Shown in pieces: positions 7,582-16,156 of a DNA stretch of 64,000 nucleotides. The translations under genes and the position numbers were made by a program. The DNA is from an uncultured Oscillospiraceae bacterium (lineage in GTDB: Bacteria; Bacillota; Clostridia; Oscillospirales; Oscillospiraceae). The stretch covers positions 4,020-68,019 of the forward strand of contig CAKTOB010000013.1 in the NCBI GenBank assembly GCA_934589525.1, in the 5' to 3' direction. The notes under the pieces were generated by a model. The model was not told where the DNA came from. It was given only the letters and a program-made list of their open reading frames with translations, and made no database searches. Every line of letters begins with the position of its first letter. Position 1 is the first letter of the stretch.

Positions 7582-8880
7582 TTATGCCTTTGCCTGGGTC
7601 AGGGCTGCCCAGTCCAGGGTGTCCCAGTTGGGCTCTGCGGAGGCGGAAGCGTCGTCCTTCCAGAAGAAGCCCAGGTTCGTCATAATGTTGGTCCACTCGG
7701 CGCTGTGGGCGGCAACATACTCGGCGTAGGTCAGGCCGGTGTCACCAACGGTGGTACGGGCGAAGTTCTTGATCTCATAGATGGCGGGCACGCCGTCGGG
7801 GTACAGAATGGCGGCAGCGTCCTGGTTGCAGGGATAGGTGTCGAACTCGTCACCCCAGGCGGCCTGTACTTCGGCGGAGCCGAACCACTCGGCGAAGGCC
7901 TTGACGGCCTCGGTCTGCTCGTCGGTCCGACCGGCCTTGTCCAGGATGCCTAAGTACTCGGCGATGTAGTAGGTGCCGTCGTCAATGTCTACCAGGGCCC
8001 AGTTTTCAGGCTGCATGGTGCCCTTCAGGGGGTTGGCGGAACCCTCTGCCGCGGCATCGATCTTGCCGTAGAGAGAGGAGGAGTAGTAGGTGGAAACCTG
8101 TACGTCGCCCTTGTTCAGAGGATCAAAGCCGTACTTGTAGTCGTCGCCGCCGAACTTGCCGTCCTGGCAGTACTTCCACAGGGTCTTCCAGCCGTCCACG
8201 GAGATGCCGCCGGCGGGGGAGGTGGGATCGGTGAAGGCGTAGAGAATGGCGGCGTTAATGTTGGAGTTGGTGGTGCCGCCGACCTTGTTCTGACGGTACC
8301 AGGTGTAGCCGCAGTTCACCACATCGGCCCAGTGCTGGAAGTGGAGCTTCTCGCCCTTGGTGCCCAGGTCATCGGTACGGTAGAGCATCAGCACGTTCTG
8401 AATGACCAGACCGTAGGCCTGACCGGGATAGCTGTATTCGCCGACCTTGTCGGCCCAGGTGGGCGTCCAGTCCACCAGCTTCAGGTTTTCATACTGGCCC
8501 TTGACCACCTGGCTCCAGCGGGTCTCGTTCAGGCCAAAGAGGATGTCGCCGTCCTTGTTCTCGTTGGCGGCCTGGATGGCCTTGTCGTCACCGGAGATAA
8601 CGGTGTTGTCGTCAATGGAGATGTTGAAGCCGGCGTCCTTGGCTTCGTTGATCAGCCAAGTGGTCCGCTCAGTGGAGTTGGAGTTGGAGTAGATCCGGAT
8701 GGTGTAGTCGGAATAATCCTTGGCTTCTTCGGCAGGCGCTGCCTCGGTTGCGGCCTGGGTTTCCTGGGGGGCTTCGGTGGCGGGAGCGGGATCGTCCCGT
8801 ACAGGCTCCTTGGAATCGGCGCAGGCGGCCAGAGACAGGATCATGCAGGCAGCCAGCAGCAAAGCGAGCAATTTTTTCAT
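7582..8880 (-). CDS. ABC importer substrate-binding lipoprotein (FbpA/PotD-like)
   Basis: A 432-residue extracellular solute-binding lipoprotein. The signal peptide MKKLLALLLAACMILSLAAC ends in a lipobox whose Cys would be lipidated. A Glu/Ala/Thr-rich flexible linker follows (about residues 25-50), then the two-lobe binding domain beginning YTIRIYSNSNSTERT, in the style of FbpA and related iron or polyamine binders. A longer open frame upstream lacks a plausible start. ATG 8880 has AAAAAAGGAGAAG in front and begins the signal peptide exactly. It is the first gene of the importer operon and is followed by a hairpin. Confidence 0.9.
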   Translation of the reverse strand: MKKLLALLLAACMILSLAACADSKEPVRDDPAPATEAPQETQAATEAAPAEEAKDYSDYTIRIYSNSNSTERTTWLINEAKDAGFNISIDDNTVISGDDKAIQAANENKDGDILFGLNETRWSQVVKGQYENLKLVDWTPTWADKVGEYSYPGQAYGLVIQNVLMLYRTDDLGTKGEKLHFQHWADVVNCGYTWYRQNKVGGTTNSNINAAILYAFTDPTSPAGGISVDGWKTLWKYCQDGKFGGDDYKYGFDPLNKGDVQVSTYYSSSLYGKIDAAAEGSANPLKGTMQPENWALVDIDDGTYYIAEYLGILDKAGRTDEQTEAVKAFAEWFGSAEVQAAWGDEFDTYPCNQDAAAILYPDGVPAIYEIKNFARTTVGDTGLTYAEYVAAHSAEWTNIMTNLGFFWKDDASASAEPNWDTLDWAALTQAKA

Positions 8881-8996
8881 GATACATCTTCTCCTTTTTT
8901 GATTGAGGGAGGTCATCCCCGTTTCGACTATTATATAGGAAGCAGTATCCAAAAGGAAACAGGAGAATCCTGCGATTCTTATAAAAATTCTGTTAA

Positions 8997-9036
8997 AAAG
9001 GCACAGCGCTCTTGGAAAGAACACTGCGCCTTTTGT
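8997..9036 (-). terminator. Terminator after the AraC-type regulator
   Basis: The stem AAAGGCACAG/CTGCGCCTTT has one mismatch and is followed on the minus strand by TTTTTAAC. It separates the regulator and exporter transcript from the importer operon. Confidence 0.7.
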
Positions 9037-9042
9037 GCATAA

Positions 9043-9759
9043 TCAACAATGTGTGTCAAGTTTTTGTAAAACTGCCCCACGGCCCCGTTGGTAGTCCGAT
9101 GGGGACAGGCCTGTGGCCTTTTTGAAGGTGGCGCTGAAGTAGGCCACATCCCGGTAGCCCACCAGCTCCGCCACCTCATAGATCTTCCGGCGGCAGTCGG
9201 ACAGCAGCTCCATGGCCTTGGTCATCCGCACCTGGGTCAGGTAGGCATTGACCGTGGAGCCGGTCTCTTTTTTGAACATATGGCTCAGGTGCCCCTCGCT
9301 GAGCTGGAGGCTCCCGGCAATGGCGGGGATGCTGATGCTCGCATCGGCATAGTGCCGGGCGATATAGGCCATGGCCTCCCGGACATACTTGTTCCCCTGG
9401 GCATCCACGGGGATTTCCGGGGGCCGGACACGGTCCAGAGCCTCCAGGAGCTCCTGGGTATCAAAGGGCGTGGCCAGATAGTCCTGGGCCCCCAGCCGCA
9501 GGGCTTGCAGCACCCAGCGGTAGCTCTCCCGAGGGGCGGCTACAATGCAGGGCACCTGGCCGCCGGAGGCGCGATACTTACCCAGCAGCTCCAGGCCGTT
9601 GCAGGCCGGAGGCTCCATGGCAAAGAGGATCAGGTCCGGCTCCAATGCAGGAATGCGCTCCAGGTCTTCGGGGCTTCCGGGCAGGGCACATACAGGCCCG
9701 CAGCCCAGAGCGGCCCAGTCCATTTCCGGCATTGGACCAATCAGAAGGATCTTCAGCAC
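9043..9759 (-). CDS. AraC-family regulator with a degenerate receiver domain
   Basis: A 238-residue transcription regulator. Residues 1-115 have the length and hydrophobic pattern of a response-regulator receiver, but the phosphorylation residues are gone. The strand that should read LLDxxMP reads LILFAMEPPACNG, the acidic pair near the N terminus is absent (LLIGPMPEMDW), and the usual KPF is TPF. Residues 128-230 are a standard double AraC HTH (SIPAIAGSLQLSEGHLSHMF and YEVAELVGYRDVAYFSATF). It probably works without phosphorylation, by another signal or partner. It is the last gene after the exporter (7-bp overlap) and lies just upstream of the importer operon, a likely target. Confidence 0.88.
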   Translation of the reverse strand: MLKILLIGPMPEMDWAALGCGPVCALPGSPEDLERIPALEPDLILFAMEPPACNGLELLGKYRASGGQVPCIVAAPRESYRWVLQALRLGAQDYLATPFDTQELLEALDRVRPPEIPVDAQGNKYVREAMAYIARHYADASISIPAIAGSLQLSEGHLSHMFKKETGSTVNAYLTQVRMTKAMELLSDCRRKIYEVAELVGYRDVAYFSATFKKATGLSPSDYQRGRGAVLQKLDTHC

Positions 9760-11534
9760 AGACCCTCCGCCCCCTTCAGCGTCTCCAGGGCCAGGGCGTT
9801 CTGGGTGTTGTAAAGGTTTGCGTACACGCCGCCGACTTTCAGCAGCTCCTCATGGGTGCCGCTTTCGGTGATGATGCCGTCGGCAACGGAAATAATGCGG
9901 CTGGCGGAACGGATGGTGCTGAGCCGGTGGGCAATGATCAGGGTGGTCCGGCCCCGGCTCAAATTGTCAAAGGCCTGCTGGATTCTGGCCTCGGTGACGG
10001 AGTCCAGGGCGGAGGTGGCCTCGTCCAGAATGAGGATGGGCGGGTTCATCAGGAAAATCCGGGCAATGGCCACCCGCTGCTTCTGCCCGCCGGAGAGCAG
10101 GGTGCCCCGCTCGCCTACATAGGTCTGGAAGCCCTGGGGCATGGCCTGGATGTCCGCGTAAATTTCCGCCCGCTTGGCGGCGGCAATGACTTCTTCATCG
10201 GTGGCATCCGGCCGCCCGTAGCGGATGTTTTCCAGAATGGTGTCCGCAAAGAGGAACACGTCCTGCTGGACAATGCCGATGGTCTTGTGGAGGCTCTGCT
10301 GCCGGATGTGCCGCACGTCCACCCCGTCAATGGAAATAGAACCGGCGGACACGTCATAAAACCGGGGGATCAGCTGGCAAAGGGTGCTCTTGCCCCCGCC
10401 GGAGGGGCCCACAATGGCAATGGTCTCCCCGGGCTGCACATCCAGGGATACGTCGTGGAGCACGGGAAGATTCCCGTCATAGGTAAAGCTCACATGGTTG
10501 ACCTGGATGGAGCCCTGAACATTTTGAAGGTCCTGGGCGCCTTTTGCATCCTGAATGGTGGGCTCCGTGCCCATGATCTCTACAAAGCGGTTGAGCCCCG
10601 CAAAGCCGTTGGCAAAGAGCTCGGAAAGGGTGGAGAGCTTCCGCATGGGGGTCACGAAGGTGGCAATATAGAGGCTGAAGGTCAGCAGGTCCCGGTAGTC
10701 CATTTTGCCCTTCAGGATCATAAACCCACCCAGGGCGATGACCACCACGTTCAGTGAGGTAAGGAACAGCTCCATGGTGCTGTTGAACCGGCCCATGGCC
10801 TTGTGGAAATTCCGCTTGGAGGACTTGTAAATGTCGTTGGCGGCATCAAAACGCGACCTTTCCAGCGCTTCGTTGCCAAAGGCCTTGGCGGTGCGGATGC
10901 CGGAAAGGCTGGACTCGATCTCCGTATTGATGTGGCCGGTTTTCTGCTTGACGCCCTGGGAGACGCTGCCCAGGCTCTTGCGCATGGACATAATGACCAC
11001 CAAAAACACCGGCACCAGAATGGCCACCACCAGTGCCAGCTCCCAGCGGATACAGGCCATGACGATCAGGGCCCCCAGAATGGTGATGGTGGAGGTCAGC
11101 ACATCCTCCGGCCCATGGTGAGCCAGCTCCGTCAGCTCAAACAAATCCGAGGTCAGACGGCTCATGAGCTGACCGGTGCGGTTGGCATCGTAGAAATCAT
11201 AGCTCATTTCCTGCATATGGTGAAACAAATCCGCCCGAATGTCCGCCTCCACCCGAATGCCGAAGGTATGGCCGTAGTAGCAGACGATATAGTTGAGCCA
11301 GCTCCGCAGAAAATAAAAGGCCAGACACCCGGCCATGAGGGCAAAGAAAATCCCGTATTTTTGGTTGGGCAGCAGATCATACAGCGACAGCCGGGTCACC
11401 AGCGGAAAAGCAAGATCGATGCAGGCGATCAGCATGGCGCAGGTGATGTCAATGGCAAACAGCCGCCGGTGATTTTTAAAATAATGCAGAAAAATAGCCA
11501 AGGGCTTTTTCTTCCGATACTCTTCCGTAGTCAT
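9753..11534 (-). CDS. ABC exporter half-transporter (MsbA/MdlB type)
   Basis: A 593-residue fused exporter. Six transmembrane helices occupy about residues 20-320 and the ATPase domain about 340-580. Walker A is VGPSGGGKSTL, the signature is LLSGGQKQRVAIARIF, Walker B is ILILDEATSALD and the H-loop is IIAHRLST. All ATPase residues are intact, so it could act as a homodimer. A signature preceded by LLSGG also fits a heterodimer partner, but none is adjacent. The ATG at 11534 has AAAGGAGAT in front. It is co-transcribed with the AraC-type gene. The substrate (lipid, peptide or drug) cannot be inferred. Confidence 0.92.
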   Translation of the reverse strand: MTTEEYRKKKPLAIFLHYFKNHRRLFAIDITCAMLIACIDLAFPLVTRLSLYDLLPNQKYGIFFALMAGCLAFYFLRSWLNYIVCYYGHTFGIRVEADIRADLFHHMQEMSYDFYDANRTGQLMSRLTSDLFELTELAHHGPEDVLTSTITILGALIVMACIRWELALVVAILVPVFLVVIMSMRKSLGSVSQGVKQKTGHINTEIESSLSGIRTAKAFGNEALERSRFDAANDIYKSSKRNFHKAMGRFNSTMELFLTSLNVVVIALGGFMILKGKMDYRDLLTFSLYIATFVTPMRKLSTLSELFANGFAGLNRFVEIMGTEPTIQDAKGAQDLQNVQGSIQVNHVSFTYDGNLPVLHDVSLDVQPGETIAIVGPSGGGKSTLCQLIPRFYDVSAGSISIDGVDVRHIRQQSLHKTIGIVQQDVFLFADTILENIRYGRPDATDEEVIAAAKRAEIYADIQAMPQGFQTYVGERGTLLSGGQKQRVAIARIFLMNPPILILDEATSALDSVTEARIQQAFDNLSRGRTTLIIAHRLSTIRSASRIISVADGIITESGTHEELLKVGGVYANLYNTQNALALETLKGAEGLC

Positions 11535-11562
11535 AGCGCGTGATCTCCTTTGTATCGATAAA

Positions 11563-11603
11563 TCTATTCAGAATAGTATAACAGATTTTCACAAAAGTTG
11601 CAA
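11563..11603 (-). promoter_or_regulatory. Promoter of the exporter-regulator operon
   Basis: On the minus strand TTGCAA (11603-11598), a 17-bp spacer and TATACT (11580-11575) form a strong promoter. The dyad CTATTCAGAATAG (11563-11575) overlaps the edge of the -10 box and could be an operator. Confidence 0.65.
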
Positions 11604-11649
11604 AGAGTTGTGGAAAAATATTTTAAGTTGTGGTATGCTGACGGGGAAG

Positions 11650-12236
11650 ATTTTAAATTGACAATTGACAATTGACATTTTTTTGGGGGACCAACGGTAC
11701 CACGCAATGTAGCGGCGATGATTCATCGCCATAAAACGTTGCAAATACACCCCGTGCGGATGAATGGTATCACCTTATGGCGGCATGTAGGGGCGGCAAC
11801 CTTGTCGCCCGCCACGTCCCGAATACAAACTGTGCGGACAAAACGGAACCACCCCCTCGACATGTCATTCCGAGCGAACGGTAGTGAGCCGAGGAATCTT
11901 CTCAAGTAGCAAATTTTACCTTGTGGTGGCTCTTGATCCAACGTGGTGGATTCCTCCGCTCCGCTTGCGCTACGGTCGGAATGACAAAATGGGGGGACGT
12001 GTCTGTTTTTATCGGTAATGGTTCCGTGCTTTCAGCGGGCGCAACCTGCCGCCAACCGGCCGCAAGGCCGGAATTGTGGTACGTTTGTATCCGCATCGAC
12101 GAACGGGGCCAGCCCCTGGCGGGGCTGGATGGCGTTGGGTCAACGCCGCTACATTGTTCCGTATATTAGGTGGTTCCATTCACCAGAACAGGTTATATCC
12201 GGAACGTGGCGGGCGGCAGATTGCCGCCCCTACGGT
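11650..12236. repeat. Hairpin repeat island 2
   Basis: No gene is seen. In order: AATTGACAATTGACAATTG (11655-11680), GGCGATGATTCATCGCC (11713-11730), GGGGCGGCAACCTTGTCGCC (about 11787-11808), the long inverted-repeat element (11859-11987), CCGGCCGCAAGGCCGG (12056-12071), CAGCCCCTGGCGGGGCTG (about 12111-12126), GGCGTTGGGTCAACGCC (12131-12147) and GGCGGCAGATTGCCGCC (about 12212-12228). The 12131 hairpin has the usual flanks of the GATGATTCATC module but a different, still self-complementary stem. Confidence 0.85.
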
Positions 12237-12349
12237 AATGTACCATGTTTTTTGCATTTTTCGGACGTAATATAATGATAAATATGTAAAAATACGGCAT
12301 TTTCGAACAATTGCAACCGTTAACGCATTTGAACATGAAGGAGACATCT

Positions 12350-12937
12350 ATGGAACTATTTTACAAAACCCCGGACCTGGTGGTCTGTCGGAAGCCTGTG
12401 GGGGTGGACTCGGAACGGGGAATGCCGGAGCTGCTGGCAAAGGAAATCGGGGGCAGCTTTTACCCCGTTCACCGGCTGGATCTGGGGGTGGGGGGCCTGA
12501 TGGTCTTTGCCCGGAACAGGAAGGCCGCGGCGGACATGGGTGGGCTCATCGCCCGGGGGCAGCTGCAAAAGGAGTATCTGGCCCTGGTCCACGGCTGCCC
12601 GGCAGAGCCGGAGGGGCGCATGGAGGACCTGCTTTGGAAGGACAGCCGGAAAAACAAGGTCTTTGTGGTGAAGCGTCAGCGGGCCGGTGTTCGCCCGGCG
12701 GCCCTGCGGTATCGGGTGGTGAAGCCTGGGGAGGAGAGCCTGGTGCGGGTCTATCTGGAAACCGGGCGGAGCCATCAGATCCGGGTGCAGTTTGCCTCCC
12801 GGGGCTTCCCCCTGGTGGGGGACCACAAATACGGCAGCCGGTCCCGGGAAAATCAGATCCATCTATTCTCGGCGGCCCTGGAATTTCCCTGGAAGGGGCA
12901 GCAGCTCCGCTTTGAGGACCATCCGGATTGGGCATAA
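12350..12937 (+). CDS. RluA-family RNA pseudouridine synthase
   Basis: A 195-residue enzyme that isomerises uridine in rRNA or tRNA. The catalytic motif HRLDLGVGGLMVFAR holds the Asp of the RluA family HRLD box. Other conserved blocks are LQKEYLALVHG, ETGRSHQIRVQFA and FPLVGDHKYG. It is short, lacks the N-terminal S4 domain of larger members, and resembles the single-domain RluA group. The start was chosen at ATG 12350, behind AAGGAGACATCT, rather than an upstream ATG at 12311 that lacks a binding site. It is a single gene bounded by a repeat island and a terminator. The target uridine is unknown. Confidence 0.92.
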   Translation: MELFYKTPDLVVCRKPVGVDSERGMPELLAKEIGGSFYPVHRLDLGVGGLMVFARNRKAAADMGGLIARGQLQKEYLALVHGCPAEPEGRMEDLLWKDSRKNKVFVVKRQRAGVRPAALRYRVVKPGEESLVRVYLETGRSHQIRVQFASRGFPLVGDHKYGSRSRENQIHLFSAALEFPWKGQQLRFEDHPDWA

Positions 12938-12940
12938 AAA

Positions 12941-12974
12941 GAAGCAGCGTCACTGTTTTTCGTGACGCTGCTTT
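12941..12974. terminator. Bidirectional terminator
   Basis: The 12-bp stem AAGCAGCGTCAC/GTGACGCTGCTT has T-rich flanks on both strands. It closes the pseudouridine synthase gene and the convergent membrane-protein gene. Confidence 0.88.
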
Positions 12975-12982
12975 TGAATTTC

Positions 12983-14716
12983 TTACCGGAACCGGACGGC
13001 CAGCCATCTTTCCAGTGCCATTTTTTTGGCCCGCTTGTCCATGCGGCCCACCAGGTCCTTGTAAAGAGCTTCCCAATCCTCGGCCTTTCGGGCACCGTGT
13101 ACCCGGGTGGCGATGTAGGGGCATTGGGGAAGCTTCCGCTTGCCGAAGGCCTGGGTGAAGGGATGCAGCACCCCCAGGGCCATGGCGTAGGGAGCCATGC
13201 GGAAATAGTATTCCGGGTCGGCTGCCAGAAGCCGCTGTACATCCTGGGCGGGCATATGCTTCATGTAGTGCCGCAGGCCCCGGAGCTGGGCCACGTCATG
13301 GCGGTTGAGCTCTGTCCGCCGTCCGCCCCAGGCGGCGGGGAAGCCCAGAAGGATCTGGCCCAGACAGGAAACCAAGGGAACCCAGACCACCCCGGCGATC
13401 AGGCCCAGAATCAGCCATACTGCCATGGAGATCCCCGCGGCCCAATAGCCGCTTTTGTTCCGGCCCATGGTGCAGAAGGCGGGCTTGTGGAGCTGCCAGG
13501 CGGTGATGACGGCGATGATGCCGAAAATCAGGCTCAATAGGACTTGCAGCGCCAGAATGGAGGTCATGTTCATGGCCATGCAGATGCCGCAGAAGACCTG
13601 ACTGACGCAGAGGATGTAGCGGTAAATGTTCCGGCTCCGCTCCGAGGTTTTGCAGATGGCGCTTTCCCCGGGGATCATGGCGGCGGTGCGCCGCAGGGCC
13701 TTGGCATAGGCCAGGCTGGAGGCATCGATGACCCGCCGCTCTCCAAAAAGACCCCGGAAGGCCCGGACCTCAAAGAGGCTGCGCTCGTTGCCCATGTCCA
13801 TGCGCTTGTGCAGCAGAATGCGGCGGCCGTCGGCCTGGATCAGAATATAGCCCAGCTGGGCCCAGCCCAGGACCATCATGGTCAAATCGCCCCCGTTTAA
13901 GAACAGGCGGCAGCCCAGCTCTCCGGCGGTGACACCCTCCAGGGGGATGGTGCATTCCTCCCGGCGGGCGGGGAAGGTCCGCAGAAACAGCAGCCAGTAG
14001 ATAAGGGCCACCCCGGCGGCAATACCCATGGGCACCAGCTCCGGGTTGCCGCTGCGGTAGTAGGTGCTGACCCCCGGGAACATGGCGGGGGTGACCTTCA
14101 GGCTCATGCTGACGGATTCGTGGTCATTAAAGCCGTTTTTGGTGCTGCCCGTCAGCATTTTGCCGTCGATCAGCAGATTCAGCTCCGAGGCCAGACCGTT
14201 TTGCCGGTAGGTGCTGTAAAAATCCGGGGTCAGGGGGTAGTCCTCCGGCAGGGTGATGGTGTAGGTCATGGCGCTGATGGGATAGGAAAAGCCGCTGAGG
14301 ATGTCCAGATTCAGATTCAGGGTGTCCTTTATTACAACGCCCTTGTCGTTGACGGCCACGGTGACCACCTGGGGCAGGGTGTAGCTGACGGTGATCACAA
14401 AGTCGCCCGGCTGGCCTCCTGTGACCTTGCTGAGGCTCACCATATTGTAGTTGCCGGACTTGCTGACGGCGGGGGAGCTGCCGTTGACGGTGATCCCCGT
14501 GGCCTTGGCGGGCAGGGGGAAGACCAGGTTGGCATTTGCCTGTTCCAGATGCAGATTCATTTGCAGGGTCACCATGGCGTCGCCGTCAATATTGACGGTG
14601 CTGGTAAAGTCCACCCGGGTGGCGGCGCTTTCCGCAGAGGCGGGCAGGGCAAAACACAGCAGGGCCACGCAGCCCAGCACAAACGCCATGGAAAAGAGCC
14701 TGAAAAGTCGCTTCAA
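12983..14716 (-). CDS. DUF2207-like membrane protein
   Basis: A roughly 577-residue protein of the DUF2207 type. A signal peptide (KRLFRLFSMAFVLGCVALLCFALPASA) is followed by an extracytoplasmic beta-rich domain (about 30-245). Next come a transmembrane helix (MGIAAGVALIYWLLFL), a cytoplasmic winged region, a cluster of four hydrophobic helices (about 370-460) and a C-terminal cytoplasmic domain. That last domain has RHYMKHMPAQDVQRLLAADP and YYFRMAPYAMALGV, the typical DUF2207 ending. Its function in the family is unknown, perhaps envelope-related. I prefer a TTG start at 14716, 8 nt after GGAGG, to the ATG at 14731 that has no spaced site. The binding site sits in a perfect 12-bp palindrome, GGAGGTACCTCC. 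Confidence 0.75.
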   Translation of the reverse strand: MKRLFRLFSMAFVLGCVALLCFALPASAESAATRVDFTSTVNIDGDAMVTLQMNLHLEQANANLVFPLPAKATGITVNGSSPAVSKSGNYNMVSLSKVTGGQPGDFVITVSYTLPQVVTVAVNDKGVVIKDTLNLNLDILSGFSYPISAMTYTITLPEDYPLTPDFYSTYRQNGLASELNLLIDGKMLTGSTKNGFNDHESVSMSLKVTPAMFPGVSTYYRSGNPELVPMGIAAGVALIYWLLFLRTFPARREECTIPLEGVTAGELGCRLFLNGGDLTMMVLGWAQLGYILIQADGRRILLHKRMDMGNERSLFEVRAFRGLFGERRVIDASSLAYAKALRRTAAMIPGESAICKTSERSRNIYRYILCVSQVFCGICMAMNMTSILALQVLLSLIFGIIAVITAWQLHKPAFCTMGRNKSGYWAAGISMAVWLILGLIAGVVWVPLVSCLGQILLGFPAAWGGRRTELNRHDVAQLRGLRHYMKHMPAQDVQRLLAADPEYYFRMAPYAMALGVLHPFTQAFGKRKLPQCPYIATRVHGARKAEDWEALYKDLVGRMDKRAKKMALERWLAVRFR

Positions 14717-14814
14717 AGGAGGTACCTCCATCCTTAACGCAGTAACGCACAGTTTTTCTTATTTTACCATGAAACCCAGGGGAAAGCAAGAAAATCTTAG
14801 AGGAGTGCCAAGAA

Positions 14815-14846
14815 AATCCCTCCGGAACCCAAGGCCCGGAGGGAAA
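14815..14846 (-). terminator. Terminator of the scfB-decarboxylase transcript
   Basis: The stem CCCTCCGG/CCGGAGGG is followed on the minus strand by ATTTTC, just after the stop at 14849. Confidence 0.8.
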
Positions 14847-14848
14847 AA

Positions 14849-16156
14849 TCATTTGACGACGGTCACATGGCTGTAGCCAAAATGGGCAAGAAGCCGGGGC
14901 AGTTCCCCGTCGATGCGCTCGCCGCACATCACCAGGGGCACCGCCGGGGGGCAGCTGACGGAGGCATCCGCCAGAATCCGGCCCTGGCTTTGGGACACAG
15001 GCACCGTTTCCTTCGGCCCGAAGGCCGCCTGCCGGGGGGTCAGCACCGCCTCCGGGCGGCACTGGGGAAGAACACAGTCCCGGGGTTCCCTTTTGGGCAG
15101 GGCCAGGAGGGCCTGTTCCAGACGGGCCAGCTCCTGCGGAGTGTTTTCCGGGGTAAACATGAAGACAATGTGACTTTCGTCTGCAAACTCCGGGAAGATG
15201 TTCTGGGATTCCAGAATATCCGCAATCTCCTCGCCGGTGTACCCCCAGGGGGCGGTGCGCACCGTCAGCTTCAGAAGCTCGTCTCCCACCAGGGAGAAGC
15301 CCCGGGCCAAGAGGCTGCCCTTCAAAGCGGCCAGCCGGGGGGCCAGAGCCAGAAGACCCTGTGCAAGGGTCTCCAGATAGGGATTGCACAGGTCCAGAGA
15401 CTGTAAAATCAGATAAGAGGGGCTGGTGGAGCCAAAGAGGGCCATGGCGTTTTTAAGGGCCTGACGGTCCTCTTCTCGCCGAAAGTGGAGGTAGGCCCCG
15501 CCGGTGAGCACCGGCAGGGTCTTGTGGGCGGAGTCGCAGCAAAGGTCCGCCCCCAGGTCCATGGGGTGGCGGCTCTGGGGGAGAAACCGCAGATAGGCCC
15601 CGTGGGCATTGTCCACCAGCAGCGGCACCCCGTGGCCGTGGCACACCCGGGCGATACCAGCAATATCTGCCACATTTCCCAGGTAGTCCGGGCTGGTCAC
15701 ATAAACGGCACAAGGTTTTTCCGGTTCGTTTTCAATGGCACTGTTCACCTGTTCCGGGGTCAGGGGGCAGCTGAGATAGTCCTCCCCGGCCCACAGCCAG
15801 CGGATGGGGAAGTCCAAGAGGATGGCGGTATTTAAGAAGCTTTTGTGGGCGTTTCGCCCGGCCAGAATCCGGCCCCGGGAGTTGGCCCGGGTGTAGGCCA
15901 TCAACAGCATGGCCCGGATGCACAGGCTGGAGCCCTCGGCGGAGTAGACCGTGGGGCAGCCGAAAAGGGCTGTGGCGTTTTGCTCGCTCTGGGCGATAAT
16001 GCCGGAGGCGTGGAACAAATCATCCGCCCCGTGGATCTCCGTCAGATCCCGGTCCTCGCAGCCAAGTTTTTTGACGCCCTTGTGCCCCGGCATGTGGAAC
16101 CGTGCCGGGGCATTCTTGGCGTATTGACTCACAAAGTCACAGATGGGGGTTTTCAC
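14849..16156 (-). CDS. Orn/Lys/Arg decarboxylase-family PLP enzyme
   Basis: A 435-residue fold-type I PLP enzyme of the SpeA/YaaO group found in Firmicutes, which decarboxylates arginine, lysine or ornithine. Visible marks are RFHMPGHKG near the N terminus, the TEIHGADDLFHASG block, and the PLP lysine in CDSAHKTLPVLTGGAYLH. The cofactor aspartate lies in LLVDNAHGA. The C-terminal domain is small and the wing domain of large inducible decarboxylases is absent, as in this group. I choose the GTG at 16156, which overlaps the scfB stop as GTGA and follows GGGAGATCCCCA. A longer in-frame ATG at 16201 lies inside scfB. The coupling to the SCIFF maturase gene is unusual. The substrate is undetermined. 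Confidence 0.88.
   Translation of the reverse strand: MKTPICDFVSQYAKNAPARFHMPGHKGVKKLGCEDRDLTEIHGADDLFHASGIIAQSEQNATALFGCPTVYSAEGSSLCIRAMLLMAYTRANSRGRILAGRNAHKSFLNTAILLDFPIRWLWAGEDYLSCPLTPEQVNSAIENEPEKPCAVYVTSPDYLGNVADIAGIARVCHGHGVPLLVDNAHGAYLRFLPQSRHPMDLGADLCCDSAHKTLPVLTGGAYLHFRREEDRQALKNAMALFGSTSPSYLILQSLDLCNPYLETLAQGLLALAPRLAALKGSLLARGFSLVGDELLKLTVRTAPWGYTGEEIADILESQNIFPEFADESHIVFMFTPENTPQELARLEQALLALPKREPRDCVLPQCRPEAVLTPRQAAFGPKETVPVSQSQGRILADASVSCPPAVPLVMCGERIDGELPRLLAHFGYSHVTVVK

Noticed and set aside
12990..14731. ATG at 14731 as start of the DUF2207-like gene
   Set aside because: The only good binding site, GGAGG, lies after this ATG and is correctly spaced for TTG 14716, which begins the signal peptide.
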